Source: an uncultured Prevotella sp.
Lineage (GTDB): Bacteria > Bacteroidota > Bacteroidia > Bacteroidales > Bacteroidaceae
Direction: 5' to 3'
Assembly: GCA_905235975.1 (NCBI GenBank)
Contig: CAJONT010000211.1
Coordinates: 1 to 35,732 of the forward strand
DNA length: 35,732 nucleotides
Part shown: positions 17,840-27,056 of the stretch, in pieces
Position numbering within the stretch: the first letter of the stretch is position 1
How the letters are laid out: every line of letters begins with the position of its first letter
Notes under the pieces: model-generated
Database searches by the model: none
Told to the model about the DNA's origin: nothing
Seen by the model: only the letters and a program-made list of their open reading frames with translations
Translations under genes and position numbers: made by a program

Positions 17840-19270
17840 ATGAGAAAAAATCTGTTCACTTTGGTAATGCTGCTGGTGAGCGCCGTGGCACTCGCACAGA
17901 ACGATGACCCTGTCATCATGGTCATCAACGGACAGCCTGTCAGCCGTTCAGAGTTTGAGTATTCTTTCAACAAGAACAACTCAGAGGGGGTCATTGAGAA
18001 AAAGACCGTGGACGAGTATGTGGATCTCTTTATAAACTATAAACTTAAAGTGGCTGCAGCGCTTGATGCCCATTTTGATACACTATCCTCTTTCAGACGC
18101 GAGTTCCTGCAGTATCGCGACCAGCAGGTACGGCCCTCTTTCATCGATGACTCCGACCTGGAGAAAGAGGCTATGGATATATACAGTCGTACACAGCACT
18201 ATGTCGACTCGCTGGGCGGTATGGTAAAGGTGTCGCACATCCTTATACGTACCGACCAGAAAGCCTCTCAGAAAGAGCAGAATGACGCCAAGATGAAGGC
18301 CGACTCTATCTACAATGCTATCAAAGGTGGTAGCGACTTTGCTGAGATGGCACGCCAGTTCTCTGCCGACCCAGGCTCGGCAAGCCGTGGTGGCAGTCTC
18401 AATTGGATACAGCCGGGACAGACTGTTCCCGAATTCGAAAAGGCTGCCTGGGCCATGCAGGCTGGTGAGTTGAGCGCACCGGTGCAGTCGCCGTTCGGTT
18501 ACCATATCATCAAGATGGACGAACGCAGGATGTTCCTTCCCTATGACTCAGTGAAGGCCGACATCCTCACCTTCATCGACCGTCGTGGACTGCGTGAAAA
18601 AATCATCGACGATAAGATTCGCGAAATTGTGGCTACCTCCAACGATGCCTCTCTTACCCAGGAAAAACTCATGGATCAGCGTGCCGAAGAACTTGCCTCA
18701 CAGGATTCCGACCTGGAGAACCTGATTCGTGAATACCACGATGGCCTGCTGCTCTACGAAATCAGCAACCGTGAGGTGTGGGACAAAGCCGCAAAAGATG
18801 AGAAGGGACTTGAGGAATTCTTCAAGAAAAACAAGAAAAACTATACTTGGGACAGTCCGAGATTCAAGGGCATTGCTTATCATGTGAAAGACAAGGCCGA
18901 TGTGAAGGCTGTGAAAAACGCTGTGAAGAAATTGCCGTTTGCTGATTGGAATGAGACACTGCGCTCCACATTCAATGGCGACTCCGTGATACGTATCCGT
19001 GTGGTGAAAGGCATCTTCAAAGTGGGTGACAACTCATTGATTGACAGGGAGGTGTTCAAGAAAAACGTGGAGGTAAAGCCCACCAAAGACTATCCTATCG
19101 ATGCTGTCTACGGCAAGACAATAAAAGCACCACAGGACTATACCGATGTGCGCGGACAGGTAACGGCCGACTATCAGGATGCACTTGAGAAAGCATGGGT
19201 GGAGACACTTCGCCAACGCTACAAGTTTACCGTGAACAAGAACGTGCTGGCTACTGTGAACAAGCACTAA
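17840..19270 (+). CDS. Periplasmic parvulin-type peptidyl-prolyl isomerase, SurA/PpiD-like
   Basis: A 476-aa exported protein. The signal peptide MRKNLFTLVMLLVSAVALAQ is cleaved probably after residue 20. A SurA-N-like helical region covers about 25-125 and includes VINGQPVSRSEFEYSF, similar to the entry motif of SurA/PrsA proteins. One parvulin domain follows at about 128-228 (KVSHILIRTD, GGSLNWIQPGQTVPEFEKAAWAM, SPFGYHIIKM). The C-terminal half, about 230-476, is charged and not clearly a second active parvulin domain. The likely role is helping outer-membrane proteins fold in the periplasm. It is followed 22 bases later by a second parvulin chaperone. Confidence 0.9.
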   Translation: MRKNLFTLVMLLVSAVALAQNDDPVIMVINGQPVSRSEFEYSFNKNNSEGVIEKKTVDEYVDLFINYKLKVAAALDAHFDTLSSFRREFLQYRDQQVRPSFIDDSDLEKEAMDIYSRTQHYVDSLGGMVKVSHILIRTDQKASQKEQNDAKMKADSIYNAIKGGSDFAEMARQFSADPGSASRGGSLNWIQPGQTVPEFEKAAWAMQAGELSAPVQSPFGYHIIKMDERRMFLPYDSVKADILTFIDRRGLREKIIDDKIREIVATSNDASLTQEKLMDQRAEELASQDSDLENLIREYHDGLLLYEISNREVWDKAAKDEKGLEEFFKKNKKNYTWDSPRFKGIAYHVKDKADVKAVKNAVKKLPFADWNETLRSTFNGDSVIRIRVVKGIFKVGDNSLIDREVFKKNVEVKPTKDYPIDAVYGKTIKAPQDYTDVRGQVTADYQDALEKAWVETLRQRYKFTVNKNVLATVNKH

Positions 19271-19292
19271 TCTGGACAAAACGACACCCTAC

Positions 19293-20714
19293 ATGAACAA
19301 AAATCTGCTTTATATTATCAGCGCGGTTCTGGTAGCGGGGCTGGCAGGAAATATCCATGCCAGCCGCCAGCCTGCATGGACCCATGCGGCTGTCGGCGAC
19401 TCTGCCACCGCTGAGACGCGCAATTTTGCCAGCATCGTTGACGAGGTAATTTGGGTGGTGGGTGATGAGCCGATCCTTAAGTCGGATGTCGAGGCCATGC
19501 GTCTGCAGTCAGAAGCCGAGGGCGTGAGTTGGAAAGGCGATCCCGACTGCTCGATACCAGAACAGATTGCTGTGCAGAAACTGTTTCTCCATCAGGCTGC
19601 CATCGACAGTATCGAGGTGACTGAGTCGGAAATCAGTCAGAGTATTGAAGACCAAATCAATTATTGGATACAGCTGATAGGTTCGCGTGAGAAGCTCGAG
19701 GAATATCGTGGACAGAGTCTTACACAGATGAGACAGGAAATGCACGACGACTTCAAGAACCGTGAACTTATCCAAAAAATGAAGCAGGAACTTGTAAAAG
19801 ATATTAGTGTGTCGCCTGCTGAGGTGAGGAACTATTTCAAAGACCTTCCGGAGGACAGCATCCCCTTGGTGCCCACAACTGTGGAGGTGCAGATTGTTAC
19901 CAAAGAACCCAGGGTGGAAGCCGAGGAGGTGAACCGCGTGAAGAATGCCTTGCGTGAGTATACCGACCGAGTGAACCGCGGTGAGACAACCTTCGCTACA
20001 ATGGCACGTCTCTATTCTGAGGATGGCTCTGCCAGTCAGGGCGGCGAGATTGGCTATACGCCGAGAGCAGCACTCGACCCTGCTTTTGCCAATGTGGCAT
20101 TCAACCTCACCGACCCCAAGAAGATATCCAAGATAGTAGAATCAGAGTTCGGCTATCATATCATACAGCTCATAGACAGGAGAGGCGAGCGTATCAATGT
20201 GCGGCACATCCTGCTCAAACCGCGTGTGTCGAGCGAGATGCTCAAACAGGCTGCCTTGCGCCTTGACTCCGTGGCCGATGATATCCGTGCCGGCAAATTC
20301 TCGTTCGATGAGGCTGCAACCTATATCTCCGACGACAAGGACACTCGCAGCAACCATGGCTTGATGGCCAACGCTACAGAGAATATGCGTACTTCGCGCT
20401 TCCGTATGCAGGACCTTCCCACTGAGGTGGCCCGTCAGGTGGAGAAATTGCAAGTGGGTGAAATTTCACCGGCTTTCGAGATGATTAATTCAAAAGGAAA
20501 GAAGGTGTGTGCCATCGTGCTCCTCAAGTCGCGTACCGACAGCCACCGTGCCACTATCACTGAAGACTTCCAAACCATGAAGGATGTGGTGCTGGCGAAA
20601 CGCCGCGAGGAAACACTCAACAACTGGGTGATGAAAAAGATTAAGAACACCTATGTGCGTATGGACGAGCGCTATAAGGACTGCAAATTCGAATACCAAG
20701 GCTGGGCGAGATGA
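19293..20714 (+). CDS. SurA-like periplasmic chaperone with two parvulin domains
   Basis: A 473-aa exported protein. The N-terminus MNKNLLYIISAVLVAGLAGNIHAS is a signal peptide. The SurA-N domain at about 46-185 has IVDEVIWVVGDEPILKSDVEAM, closely like SurA. The first parvulin domain spans about 197-297 (GGEIGYTPRAALDPAF, SEFGYHIIQLIDRRG). The second begins at INVRHILLKP (about 301) and runs to about 410; it has SNHGLMAN in place of a regular GG-W motif and may be less active. This domain order matches SurA. The stop codon overlaps the next gene's start by ATGA, linking it to the OstA-like gene and to LPS and outer-membrane protein assembly. Confidence 0.92.
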   Translation: MNKNLLYIISAVLVAGLAGNIHASRQPAWTHAAVGDSATAETRNFASIVDEVIWVVGDEPILKSDVEAMRLQSEAEGVSWKGDPDCSIPEQIAVQKLFLHQAAIDSIEVTESEISQSIEDQINYWIQLIGSREKLEEYRGQSLTQMRQEMHDDFKNRELIQKMKQELVKDISVSPAEVRNYFKDLPEDSIPLVPTTVEVQIVTKEPRVEAEEVNRVKNALREYTDRVNRGETTFATMARLYSEDGSASQGGEIGYTPRAALDPAFANVAFNLTDPKKISKIVESEFGYHIIQLIDRRGERINVRHILLKPRVSSEMLKQAALRLDSVADDIRAGKFSFDEAATYISDDKDTRSNHGLMANATENMRTSRFRMQDLPTEVARQVEKLQVGEISPAFEMINSKGKKVCAIVLLKSRTDSHRATITEDFQTMKDVVLAKRREETLNNWVMKKIKNTYVRMDERYKDCKFEYQGWAR

Positions 20715-22420
20715 TTCTCTCTCACCATAGCACCGTTGCAATGAGCGGGCATGGAATCATAGGCATGATTCTATGCCTGTTTTCCCTATTTATGCCTGTT
20801 GAACTTGAGGCTCAGCGCAATGACGGTGAACGGATATTCTTGGAACATGCCGACCACCTCTCCTACGATGAGTATGCCCGGAGGGGGGTGCAGATTGTAA
20901 AGGGCAATGTGAAATTCCGGCACGCTGGTACCCGCCTCGCCTGCGACAGCGCCTATTTCAACCAGGAGGCCAATTCTTTCGAGGCTTTCGGACATGTGGT
21001 CATGCTGCAAGGTGATACCCTTGAACTCAGAAGCGATTATGCACTCTACGACGGGCGCCCCGAAGTGGAGATGATTTATGCGAGAAAGAATGTCAAGGTG
21101 ACACATCGCAAGACCTCGGTGCTCACTACCGACAGCCTGAACATGGACAGGAAATACAATTTCATCTATTATGCCGAGGGTGGCACCTTTGTCGACAATG
21201 CCAAAGGCGTGAGACTCAACAGCGACTGGGGACGTTATGATATGACAACAAAAGAGGCTCGATTCTTCTATGACGTGACCCTGAAGACCAAAACCCACGT
21301 TATCACCACCGATACCCTCTATTATGATTCGAGGCAGGACCGTGCACAGGTGTTGGGTGGTATCGTGAACGAAAACGGACAATACACTCCTTCTGTCATC
21401 CATTCCATCGCCGACGGATATGATGTGACGACCACCAATTGCTACTATTATCTGAATACTGACAGGGCTGAACTGTTCGACCATTCCACGATAGCAGATG
21501 CCACTCGCACCATCACAGGCGACAGCCTCTACTATGACTCGGGAAGTTCTCAGAGCAAGGGTAGGGGACGGGTTCACTACGACGACCTGAAAAATAAGAA
21601 CAGCCTGACAGCCGATGAATGTGACTACGACGACGGACTGGGCACTGGAGTAGCTACACGCAATCCTGTCTTTGTGGACTACTCACAACCCGATACCTTG
21701 TACTTGCACGCCGACACCATACGGCTGAAGACTTTCTTTATCAATACCGACAGTGTGTACCGTGAGGTATATTGTTATAATAAGGTACGCGTGTATAGGA
21801 ATGATGTGCAGGCTGTCTGCGACTCGCTCGTGCTCTGCTCGCGCGACAGCAGTATGACCATGTTTGTGGGACCCGTGGTGTGGAACATGGACCGTCAGCT
21901 CTCCGGCAAGGTCATAAAGGTTTTCATGAACGACTCTACCGTACGAGAGGCCAATGTGAAAGGCGAGGCTCTTTCTATAGAACTCATGAACGACGGTGAG
22001 CATTACAATCAGATTGCATCGAAGGAAATGTTCGCCCGCTTTAACGAAGGCGTGCTACGTGAGTGCGAAGCCATAGGCAATGTGCAGACCATTTATTATC
22101 CCGTCGACGACAAAGACAGTACGCTCATCGGACTCAATTACCTTGAGACAGATACGCTCAGAATGTTCCTCGATGAGCAGCGCACACTCGAAAAGATATG
22201 GGCTTCTAAATCGGATGTTGTACTCTATCCAATGACGCAGATACCGCCATCGTCGGAATATCTTCCGCTCTTCGGATGGTATGACTTCCTGCGGCCGCGT
22301 AGCAAAGATGACATCTATTTCATTCCCGGTGTGCATGATAAACCGCGTACCACTGCCGCTGCTACAAGCAGGGCGGGGTCACTGCTCTCCACACCAGGGT
22401 CGAAAGGGGGTAGACGTTGA
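20711..22420 (+). CDS. OstA-like protein (LptA/LptD N-domain family), LPS transport
   Basis: A 569-aa exported protein. After a hydrophobic segment (GMILCLFSLFMPVELEAQ) the sequence consists of repeating OstA/LptA-type strands: HADHLSYDEYARRGVQIVKGNVKFRHAGTRLACDSAYF and similar later blocks (LTTDSLNMDRKYNFIYY, TDTLYYDSRQDRAQVLGG). Such folds form the beta-jellyroll bridge that carries LPS across the periplasm. It lacks an LptD-size barrel. The first ATG at 20711 overlaps the previous stop (ATGA); ATG 20741 would give a more compact signal peptide and is an alternative. The C-terminal tail (TTAAATSRAGSLLSTPGSKGGRR) is low-complexity and basic. Its co-transcription with two chaperones supports an outer-membrane assembly role. 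Confidence 0.88.
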   Translation: MILSHHSTVAMSGHGIIGMILCLFSLFMPVELEAQRNDGERIFLEHADHLSYDEYARRGVQIVKGNVKFRHAGTRLACDSAYFNQEANSFEAFGHVVMLQGDTLELRSDYALYDGRPEVEMIYARKNVKVTHRKTSVLTTDSLNMDRKYNFIYYAEGGTFVDNAKGVRLNSDWGRYDMTTKEARFFYDVTLKTKTHVITTDTLYYDSRQDRAQVLGGIVNENGQYTPSVIHSIADGYDVTTTNCYYYLNTDRAELFDHSTIADATRTITGDSLYYDSGSSQSKGRGRVHYDDLKNKNSLTADECDYDDGLGTGVATRNPVFVDYSQPDTLYLHADTIRLKTFFINTDSVYREVYCYNKVRVYRNDVQAVCDSLVLCSRDSSMTMFVGPVVWNMDRQLSGKVIKVFMNDSTVREANVKGEALSIELMNDGEHYNQIASKEMFARFNEGVLRECEAIGNVQTIYYPVDDKDSTLIGLNYLETDTLRMFLDEQRTLEKIWASKSDVVLYPMTQIPPSSEYLPLFGWYDFLRPRSKDDIYFIPGVHDKPRTTAAATSRAGSLLSTPGSKGGRR

Positions 22421-22431
22421 GTCTCTTTAGT

Positions 22432-22674
22432 ATGCGTCGCCCAATGGGCTATACGCCGCACCACCTCTATACCGATCCTCATGCTGAGCGAATCGCCAGA
22501 CTCATGCGCAGAGCAGAAGGAAAAGACGATGCCACGGATGTGAGGCACGATTTCAGTACGCACTGGGCTGAGCAGACACAGCATCTGCGATGTCGCAGAA
22601 GGAAAACAAACTCTTTGCGCCTTGTCCTGCTTTTGCTGCTTGCCTTGGCAACGGTTTACTTAATGATTATGTAA
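22432..22674 (+). CDS. Small conserved-looking protein with C-terminal membrane helix
   Basis: An 80-aa protein beginning MRRPMGYTPHHLYTDPHAERIARLMRRA. The N-terminal two thirds are basic and charged; the last 20 or so residues (LRLVLLLLLALATVYLMIM) form a single membrane anchor, so it is probably a tail-anchored inner-membrane protein. The ORF track starts at TTG 22417, which overlaps the ostA-like stop; ATG 22432 is preferred, although TTG coupling is possible. It is followed by mutL after only six bases. I believe small proteins of this sort occur between ostA-like and mutL genes in other Bacteroidales, but I cannot confirm this here. Function unknown. Confidence 0.7.
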   Translation: MRRPMGYTPHHLYTDPHAERIARLMRRAEGKDDATDVRHDFSTHWAEQTQHLRCRRRKTNSLRLVLLLLLALATVYLMIM

Positions 22675-22680
22675 AAAAAG

Positions 22681-24516
22681 ATGAGTGATATCATACAACT
22701 GCTACCCGACTCGGTAGCCAATCAGATAGCGGCAGGCGAAGTCATACAACGACCGGCCTCTGTGGTAAAGGAACTGGTGGAGAATGCACTCGATGCCGGT
22801 GCCCGGCATATCGATGTCATTGTGACCGATGCAGGACGTACCTCCATTCAGGTCATTGATGACGGAAAAGGCATGTCGCCAACTGATGCGCGTCTTTCGT
22901 TCGAACGTCATGCCACATCGAAAATCAGGAATGCCGATGACTTGTTCAACCTGCACACAATGGGTTTCAGAGGCGAAGCCCTCGCTTCTATTGCCGCCGT
23001 GGCGCAAGTGGAACTGCGCACGCGCAGGGAAGAGGACGAAGTGGGTACCTTGCTCACCCTCTCGGGCTCAAAGTTCTCCAGCCAGGAACCAGTGTCCTGC
23101 CCGGTGGGCTCCAACTTCAAAGTGGAGAATCTTTTCTTCAACGTGCCTGCCCGCAGACGTTTCCTCAAAACCAATGTCACCGAACTCAACAATATCATTA
23201 CTGTGTTCGAACGCATGGTGCTTGTCAACCCGCAAGTGGCTTTTACACTGTATAGCAACGGAGTGCAACTCATGGATCTTCCTGTGTCGGGACTGCGGCA
23301 ACGCATCTTGGCTGTGTATGGCAAACGCATCAATCAAGACCTCTTGCCGGTGGAGGTGGAAACTTCGGTGTGCCGCATCACCGGTTTTGTGGGGAAACCG
23401 GAGTCGTCGAAGAAAAAAGGGGTGCATCAATTCTTTTTCGTAAACGGACGCTTCATGAAGCATCCCTATTTCGGAAAAGCTGTGATGGCACCCTTTGAGC
23501 GATTGGTGCCTCAGGGTGAGCAGGTGCCTTATTTTATCTATTTCGATGTGGCACCATCCGATATTGATGTGAATATACACCCCACTAAGACTGAGATAAA
23601 GTTCGACAATGAACAGGCTATTTGGCAAATCCTTTCTGCAGCCGTGAAGGAGGCCGTAGGAAAATTCAGTGCCGTCCCGCAGATAGAGTTTGATACCAAC
23701 GGCCGTCCCGACATTCCTGTTTTCCCCAATACCGGTGGCTCTGGCGACGGAAAAGTACTGCCCAAAGTTCCGTACAATCCGCAGTATAATCCATTTAAGC
23801 CCCAAACCCATACCCCCTCCACCCAACAGGGATGGGAATCGCTCTATCCTTCGGTTGAGAAAGAGCCTGACACGCGTGAACAGAATCTCTTTGATGCGGA
23901 CGAAAACGATGGTGATGTGGAGGCCACTCCGGCCAGTGAGATCGTCTCCGACCGCTCGCCCGTACATTATCAATATAAGGGAAGGTATGTCATGACTGCC
24001 GTCAAGTCGGGGCTCATGATTATCGACCAACATCGGGCACATATCCGTGTGCTTTATGAAGAGTATATGAAAAAGATGAGCAACCACAGCTGGATGACAC
24101 AGAAAGTACTCTTCCCCGAAGTAGTAGAGTTCTCTAATGCAGAAACCGAAGTGCTGCGGCAGATGATGCCGCAGATGTCGGCCATGGGCTTCTCCGTTTC
24201 TGACTTGGGTGGCGGCAGCTTTTCAGTGAGTGGTATACCTGCGGGAGTGGATGGACTTAATGCTTCTGCTTTGTTGCGCAACCTTGTGGCCTCGGTGATA
24301 GAACAAGCTCCCGCCATGAAAGAACAAATGGAAAGTACGCTTGCACTCGATTTGGCACGAAATGCTGCCATCCCCGCAGGTCAGGTGCTGAACAATGAAG
24401 AAATGGAGAGTTTGGTCAACAATCTCTTCCTTTGCAGCAATGTCTCACTTACACCCGACGGAAAACCTATATTGTGTATCTTGAAACAAGCTGAGATCGA
24501 ACATTTACTCGGATAA
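22681..24516 (+). CDS. mutL: DNA mismatch repair protein MutL
   Basis: A 611-aa GHKL ATPase that couples MutS mismatch recognition to downstream repair. N-terminal motifs are complete: [39 protein letters not shown] and [13 protein letters not shown] Pro/Asn-rich linker covers about 345-430, then the C-terminal dimer domain. Where endonuclease-type MutLs have DQHA(X)2E(X)4E, this protein reads [12 protein letters not shown] (D449), with Arg replacing Ala and Ile replacing the first Glu. The CPHGRP-type metal motif is also missing (TPDGKPI). It therefore probably lacks nicking activity. It ends the guaB-to-mutL run. Confidence 0.95.
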   Translation: MSDIIQLLPDSVANQIAAGEVIQRPASVVKELVENALDAGARHIDVIVTDAGRTSIQVIDDGKGMSPTDARLSFERHATSKIRNADDLFNLHTMGFRGEALASIAAVAQVELRTRREEDEVGTLLTLSGSKFSSQEPVSCPVGSNFKVENLFFNVPARRRFLKTNVTELNNIITVFERMVLVNPQVAFTLYSNGVQLMDLPVSGLRQRILAVYGKRINQDLLPVEVETSVCRITGFVGKPESSKKKGVHQFFFVNGRFMKHPYFGKAVMAPFERLVPQGEQVPYFIYFDVAPSDIDVNIHPTKTEIKFDNEQAIWQILSAAVKEAVGKFSAVPQIEFDTNGRPDIPVFPNTGGSGDGKVLPKVPYNPQYNPFKPQTHTPSTQQGWESLYPSVEKEPDTREQNLFDADENDGDVEATPASEIVSDRSPVHYQYKGRYVMTAVKSGLMIIDQHRAHIRVLYEEYMKKMSNHSWMTQKVLFPEVVEFSNAETEVLRQMMPQMSAMGFSVSDLGGGSFSVSGIPAGVDGLNASALLRNLVASVIEQAPAMKEQMESTLALDLARNAAIPAGQVLNNEEMESLVNNLFLCSNVSLTPDGKPILCILKQAEIEHLLG

Positions 24517-24614
24517 TTATGCAGAAATCTTCTTGCTTTTCCCCCAAATTTCATTTTTTTTTGATTTTTCTAATTTTTTTTCTTGAAAAACAAGTGTTAT
24601 TTGAAATTAATTAC

Positions 24615-24622
24615 TATCTTTG
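24615..24622 (+). promoter_or_regulatory. -7 box (TATCTTTG) of the ompA-like gene
   Basis: TATCTTTG matches TAnnTTTG. The 100 bases upstream are very A/T rich with several long T runs, which could raise promoter strength. The leader to ATG 24686 is about 58 bases. A TTTG 11 bases upstream is too close to be a standard -33. Confidence 0.6.
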
Positions 24623-24685
24623 TCCACGGAATTGAGCCGATATTTTTTTGCATTGGTGATTATTTTAAAAAATAGTATAAAAGTT

Positions 24686-25837
24686 ATGAAAAAACTGTTA
24701 ATTGTATTGGCTTTTGCCAGCGTATCTTTTGCCGGAATGGCTCAAGATGAAGATCCTACACTGAAGTACAGTGTGGCTACAAATTCATTTTGGAGCAATT
24801 GGTTTATTCAAGTGAATGCCCGTTGGGATGCTTGGTATTCTGCAGAGGAGCATGGACAGAACCTTCCTTCAAGCCCTCTGAAAGATTTCCGTTCAAGTCC
24901 GGGCGTGTCTGTAGCTCTTGGTAAGTGGTTTACTCCGGGACTCGGTCTCCGTACCAAGGTAAATGGTTTCTGGGGTAAAGCCGTGAGAGGTGTCAAGGGT
25001 AATCCCATAGACAATGATGTGGACTTCTGGACAATCAATGAGCATATCCTTTTCAATGTGAGCAATATTCTGCTTGGCTATAACTCCGATCGTTTCTGGA
25101 ACTTTATTCCTTTCGCTGGTGGTGGCGTAGGTCGTTGTATGAGTGCCAATCTTTATTCAATGGATTTGAGCGCAGGTATCCTCAATGAGTTCCGTCTCAG
25201 CCGCAAGGTGTATCTGAACCTTGAGTTGGGTTGGAATCGTTATGAGAGTGATATCGATGGTGGTCCTGAGTATTTCGGAAACCGCGGATGGGATACCCAC
25301 GACAACAACCTCTATGCTGAGTTGGGTCTTACCTTCAACCTTGGCAAGGGCACTTGGGACAAAGTTCCCGATGTGGCTGCTATCAAGGCTCTCTCACAGG
25401 CTCAGATTGATGACCTGAATGCTCAGTTGAACGATGCAAACAACGAGATAGACCGTCTGAACAACCTGCTCCGTCAGAAGAAAGACGAACCGAAGCCTGT
25501 TTCAGAGATTATCTGCCATCCTGTTACCGTGTTCTTCTACTGCGACAAGACCAAGAGCGGTCCTGCTTACCAGCGTGACCTCGTTGACGTGCGTGAGGTG
25601 GCTAACTTCGCTCTCCAGCATGGCAAGAACCTTCTCGTAACCGGTTATGCTGACAGCTGCACCAGCAATCCCGAGCACAACCAGTGGCTTTCCGACGAGC
25701 GTGCCAAGACCATCGTCGAGGAACTCGTGGGTATGGGCGTGAGCCGCGACAGAATCACCGCAGTTGGCAAGGGTGGTGTGCAGATTATCTCTCCGTGTGA
25801 GTTCAACCGTCGTGTAACTGTTGAGATTGCAAAATAA
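24686..25837 (+). CDS. OmpA-family outer-membrane protein
   Basis: A 383-aa protein. The signal peptide MKKLLIVLAFASVSFAGMAQ is clear. Residues about 25-230 are aromatic-rich alternating strands expected of an eight-strand barrel. A short coiled coil follows (AQIDDLNAQLNDANNEIDRLNNLLRQKK, about 235-265), then an OmpA-like domain that binds peptidoglycan (GYADSCTSNPEHNQWLSDERA, ending in FNRRVTVEIAK; the Asp and Arg are the likely diaminopimelate contacts). It tethers the outer membrane to the wall. The track start at 24620 precedes the signal peptide and is rejected. Its gene is a single unit with its own promoter and strong terminator, and its codons look biased as in an abundant protein. 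Confidence 0.93.
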   Translation: MKKLLIVLAFASVSFAGMAQDEDPTLKYSVATNSFWSNWFIQVNARWDAWYSAEEHGQNLPSSPLKDFRSSPGVSVALGKWFTPGLGLRTKVNGFWGKAVRGVKGNPIDNDVDFWTINEHILFNVSNILLGYNSDRFWNFIPFAGGGVGRCMSANLYSMDLSAGILNEFRLSRKVYLNLELGWNRYESDIDGGPEYFGNRGWDTHDNNLYAELGLTFNLGKGTWDKVPDVAAIKALSQAQIDDLNAQLNDANNEIDRLNNLLRQKKDEPKPVSEIICHPVTVFFYCDKTKSGPAYQRDLVDVREVANFALQHGKNLLVTGYADSCTSNPEHNQWLSDERAKTIVEELVGMGVSRDRITAVGKGGVQIISPCEFNRRVTVEIAK

Positions 25838-25864
25838 TCACCAAAATAAATTATTTCTTTAATT

Positions 25865-25896
25865 GGGTGTCCCCGTGATGGGGGCACCCGTTTTTT
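25865..25896 (+). terminator. Intrinsic terminator of the ompA-like gene
   Basis: GGGTGTCCCC pairs with GGGGGCACCC over ten base pairs (one wobble) around a GTGAT loop, followed by six T. It lies 27 bases after the stop codon. This is a strong, canonical intrinsic terminator. Confidence 0.92.
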
Positions 25897-25929
25897 ACAC
25901 CTCTTTAAGAAATTTTATATTCAGACAAC

Positions 25930-25970
25930 CAAGAAGGAAACAGGGTTGGGATCCGTGATCCCAACCCTGT
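25930..25970 (-). terminator. Terminator of trpS (minus strand)
   Basis: A perfect 14-bp inverted repeat, ACAGGGTTGGGATC and GATCCCAACCCTGT, encloses a three-base loop. On the minus strand the stem is followed by TTTCCTTCTT, a U-rich tail, so it serves trpS, whose stop codon is 23 bases away. No T run follows on the plus strand. Confidence 0.8.
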
Positions 25971-25993
25971 AACGTATCGTATGATTATGGGAC

Positions 25994-26983
25994 TTAGCCC
26001 ACTCTGAATCCGATGATGCGACGCACCTCTTTCAGTGTGTCGGAAGCACTTTGGCGGGCCCTCTCAGCGCCTTCGCGGGCTATCCGGTCAAGTAGTGCTT
26101 GGTTGCTCTTGTATTCCTCGATACGCTCGCGTATCGGTGCAATTGTCTTGCACAAATCTTCTACAATCTGTTTCTTAAGGTCGCCGTAACGGAGGGTGCA
26201 GTCGTTCCATTTCTCATCGAAATAGTCGAATGTGTCGGGCGTAGAACAGAGACGGAGGAAGGTGAACAGGTTCTCTATTACCTCTGGGCGCTCGCTGTGA
26301 GGAGCCTGTGGCCCCATGTCGGTAACGGCTTTCATCACTTTCTTCTTTATGGTCTTGTCATCGTCGGCCAGGTAGATACAGTTGCCCTCACTCTTGCCCA
26401 TCTTGCCACTGCCATCAAGTCCCGGTACTTTCACGGCTTTTTCGGCAAAGTAGAAATTCTGCGGTTCAGGGAAGAATTCAACACCGTAGATGTTGTTGAA
26501 ACGGCGGGCGCATCTGCGTGCCATTTCCATGTTTTGTTCCTGGTCTTTCCCCACCGGCACTTTTTGTGCGCGGTGCTGCAGAATGTCGGCTGCCATCAGA
26601 GTGGGATAGGTGAGCAGGCCGGCGTTTACGTTGTCGGGTTGTTTGCGTGCCTTCTCCTTGAAAGTGGTCACACGCTCCAACTCGCCAAGATAGGCGTTCA
26701 TGTTGAGGAACAAATAGAGTTCCAGTGTTTCTTTCACATCGCTCTGCACATAGACTGGCGCTTTGTCTGGGTTCAGACCGCATGCAAGGTACTCTGCCAG
26801 TATGGTGCGGGCACTGTTCTGTATGTCATCGGGTTTTGGGTGGGTGGTCAGACTATGCCAGTCGGCAATGAAGAACAGACAGTCGTATTCATCCTGCATT
26901 TTTACAAAACTCTTCACTGCACCGAAATAGTTGCCAAGATGCAAGTTCCCGGTTGGTCTGATGCCACTAACTACTTTTTCCAT
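25994..26983 (-). CDS. trpS: Tryptophanyl-tRNA synthetase
   Basis: A 329-aa class I synthetase that charges tRNA-Trp. The HIGH motif appears as PTGNLHLGNYFGAV near the N-terminus, and the KMSKS motif as GSGKMGKSEGN. Middle motifs VPVGKDQEQNMEMAR and NAYLGELERVTTFKEKA fit the family, as does the length (about 330 aa). The start MEKVVSGIRPTG needs no adjustment. It is encoded alone on the minus strand between the ompA-like gene and tRNA-Val. Upstream lies an unusual duplicated promoter region with a hairpin, suggesting controlled expression. Confidence 0.97.
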   Translation of the reverse strand: MEKVVSGIRPTGNLHLGNYFGAVKSFVKMQDEYDCLFFIADWHSLTTHPKPDDIQNSARTILAEYLACGLNPDKAPVYVQSDVKETLELYLFLNMNAYLGELERVTTFKEKARKQPDNVNAGLLTYPTLMAADILQHRAQKVPVGKDQEQNMEMARRCARRFNNIYGVEFFPEPQNFYFAEKAVKVPGLDGSGKMGKSEGNCIYLADDDKTIKKKVMKAVTDMGPQAPHSERPEVIENLFTFLRLCSTPDTFDYFDEKWNDCTLRYGDLKKQIVEDLCKTIAPIRERIEEYKSNQALLDRIAREGAERARQSASDTLKEVRRIIGFRVG

Positions 26984-27056
26984 TTTCTTTTATTGTTAAA
27001 AATCATGAGTTTCAAAGCTTCAGTCAGCAATAAGGCTGTTATTCCGAATTCTAACG

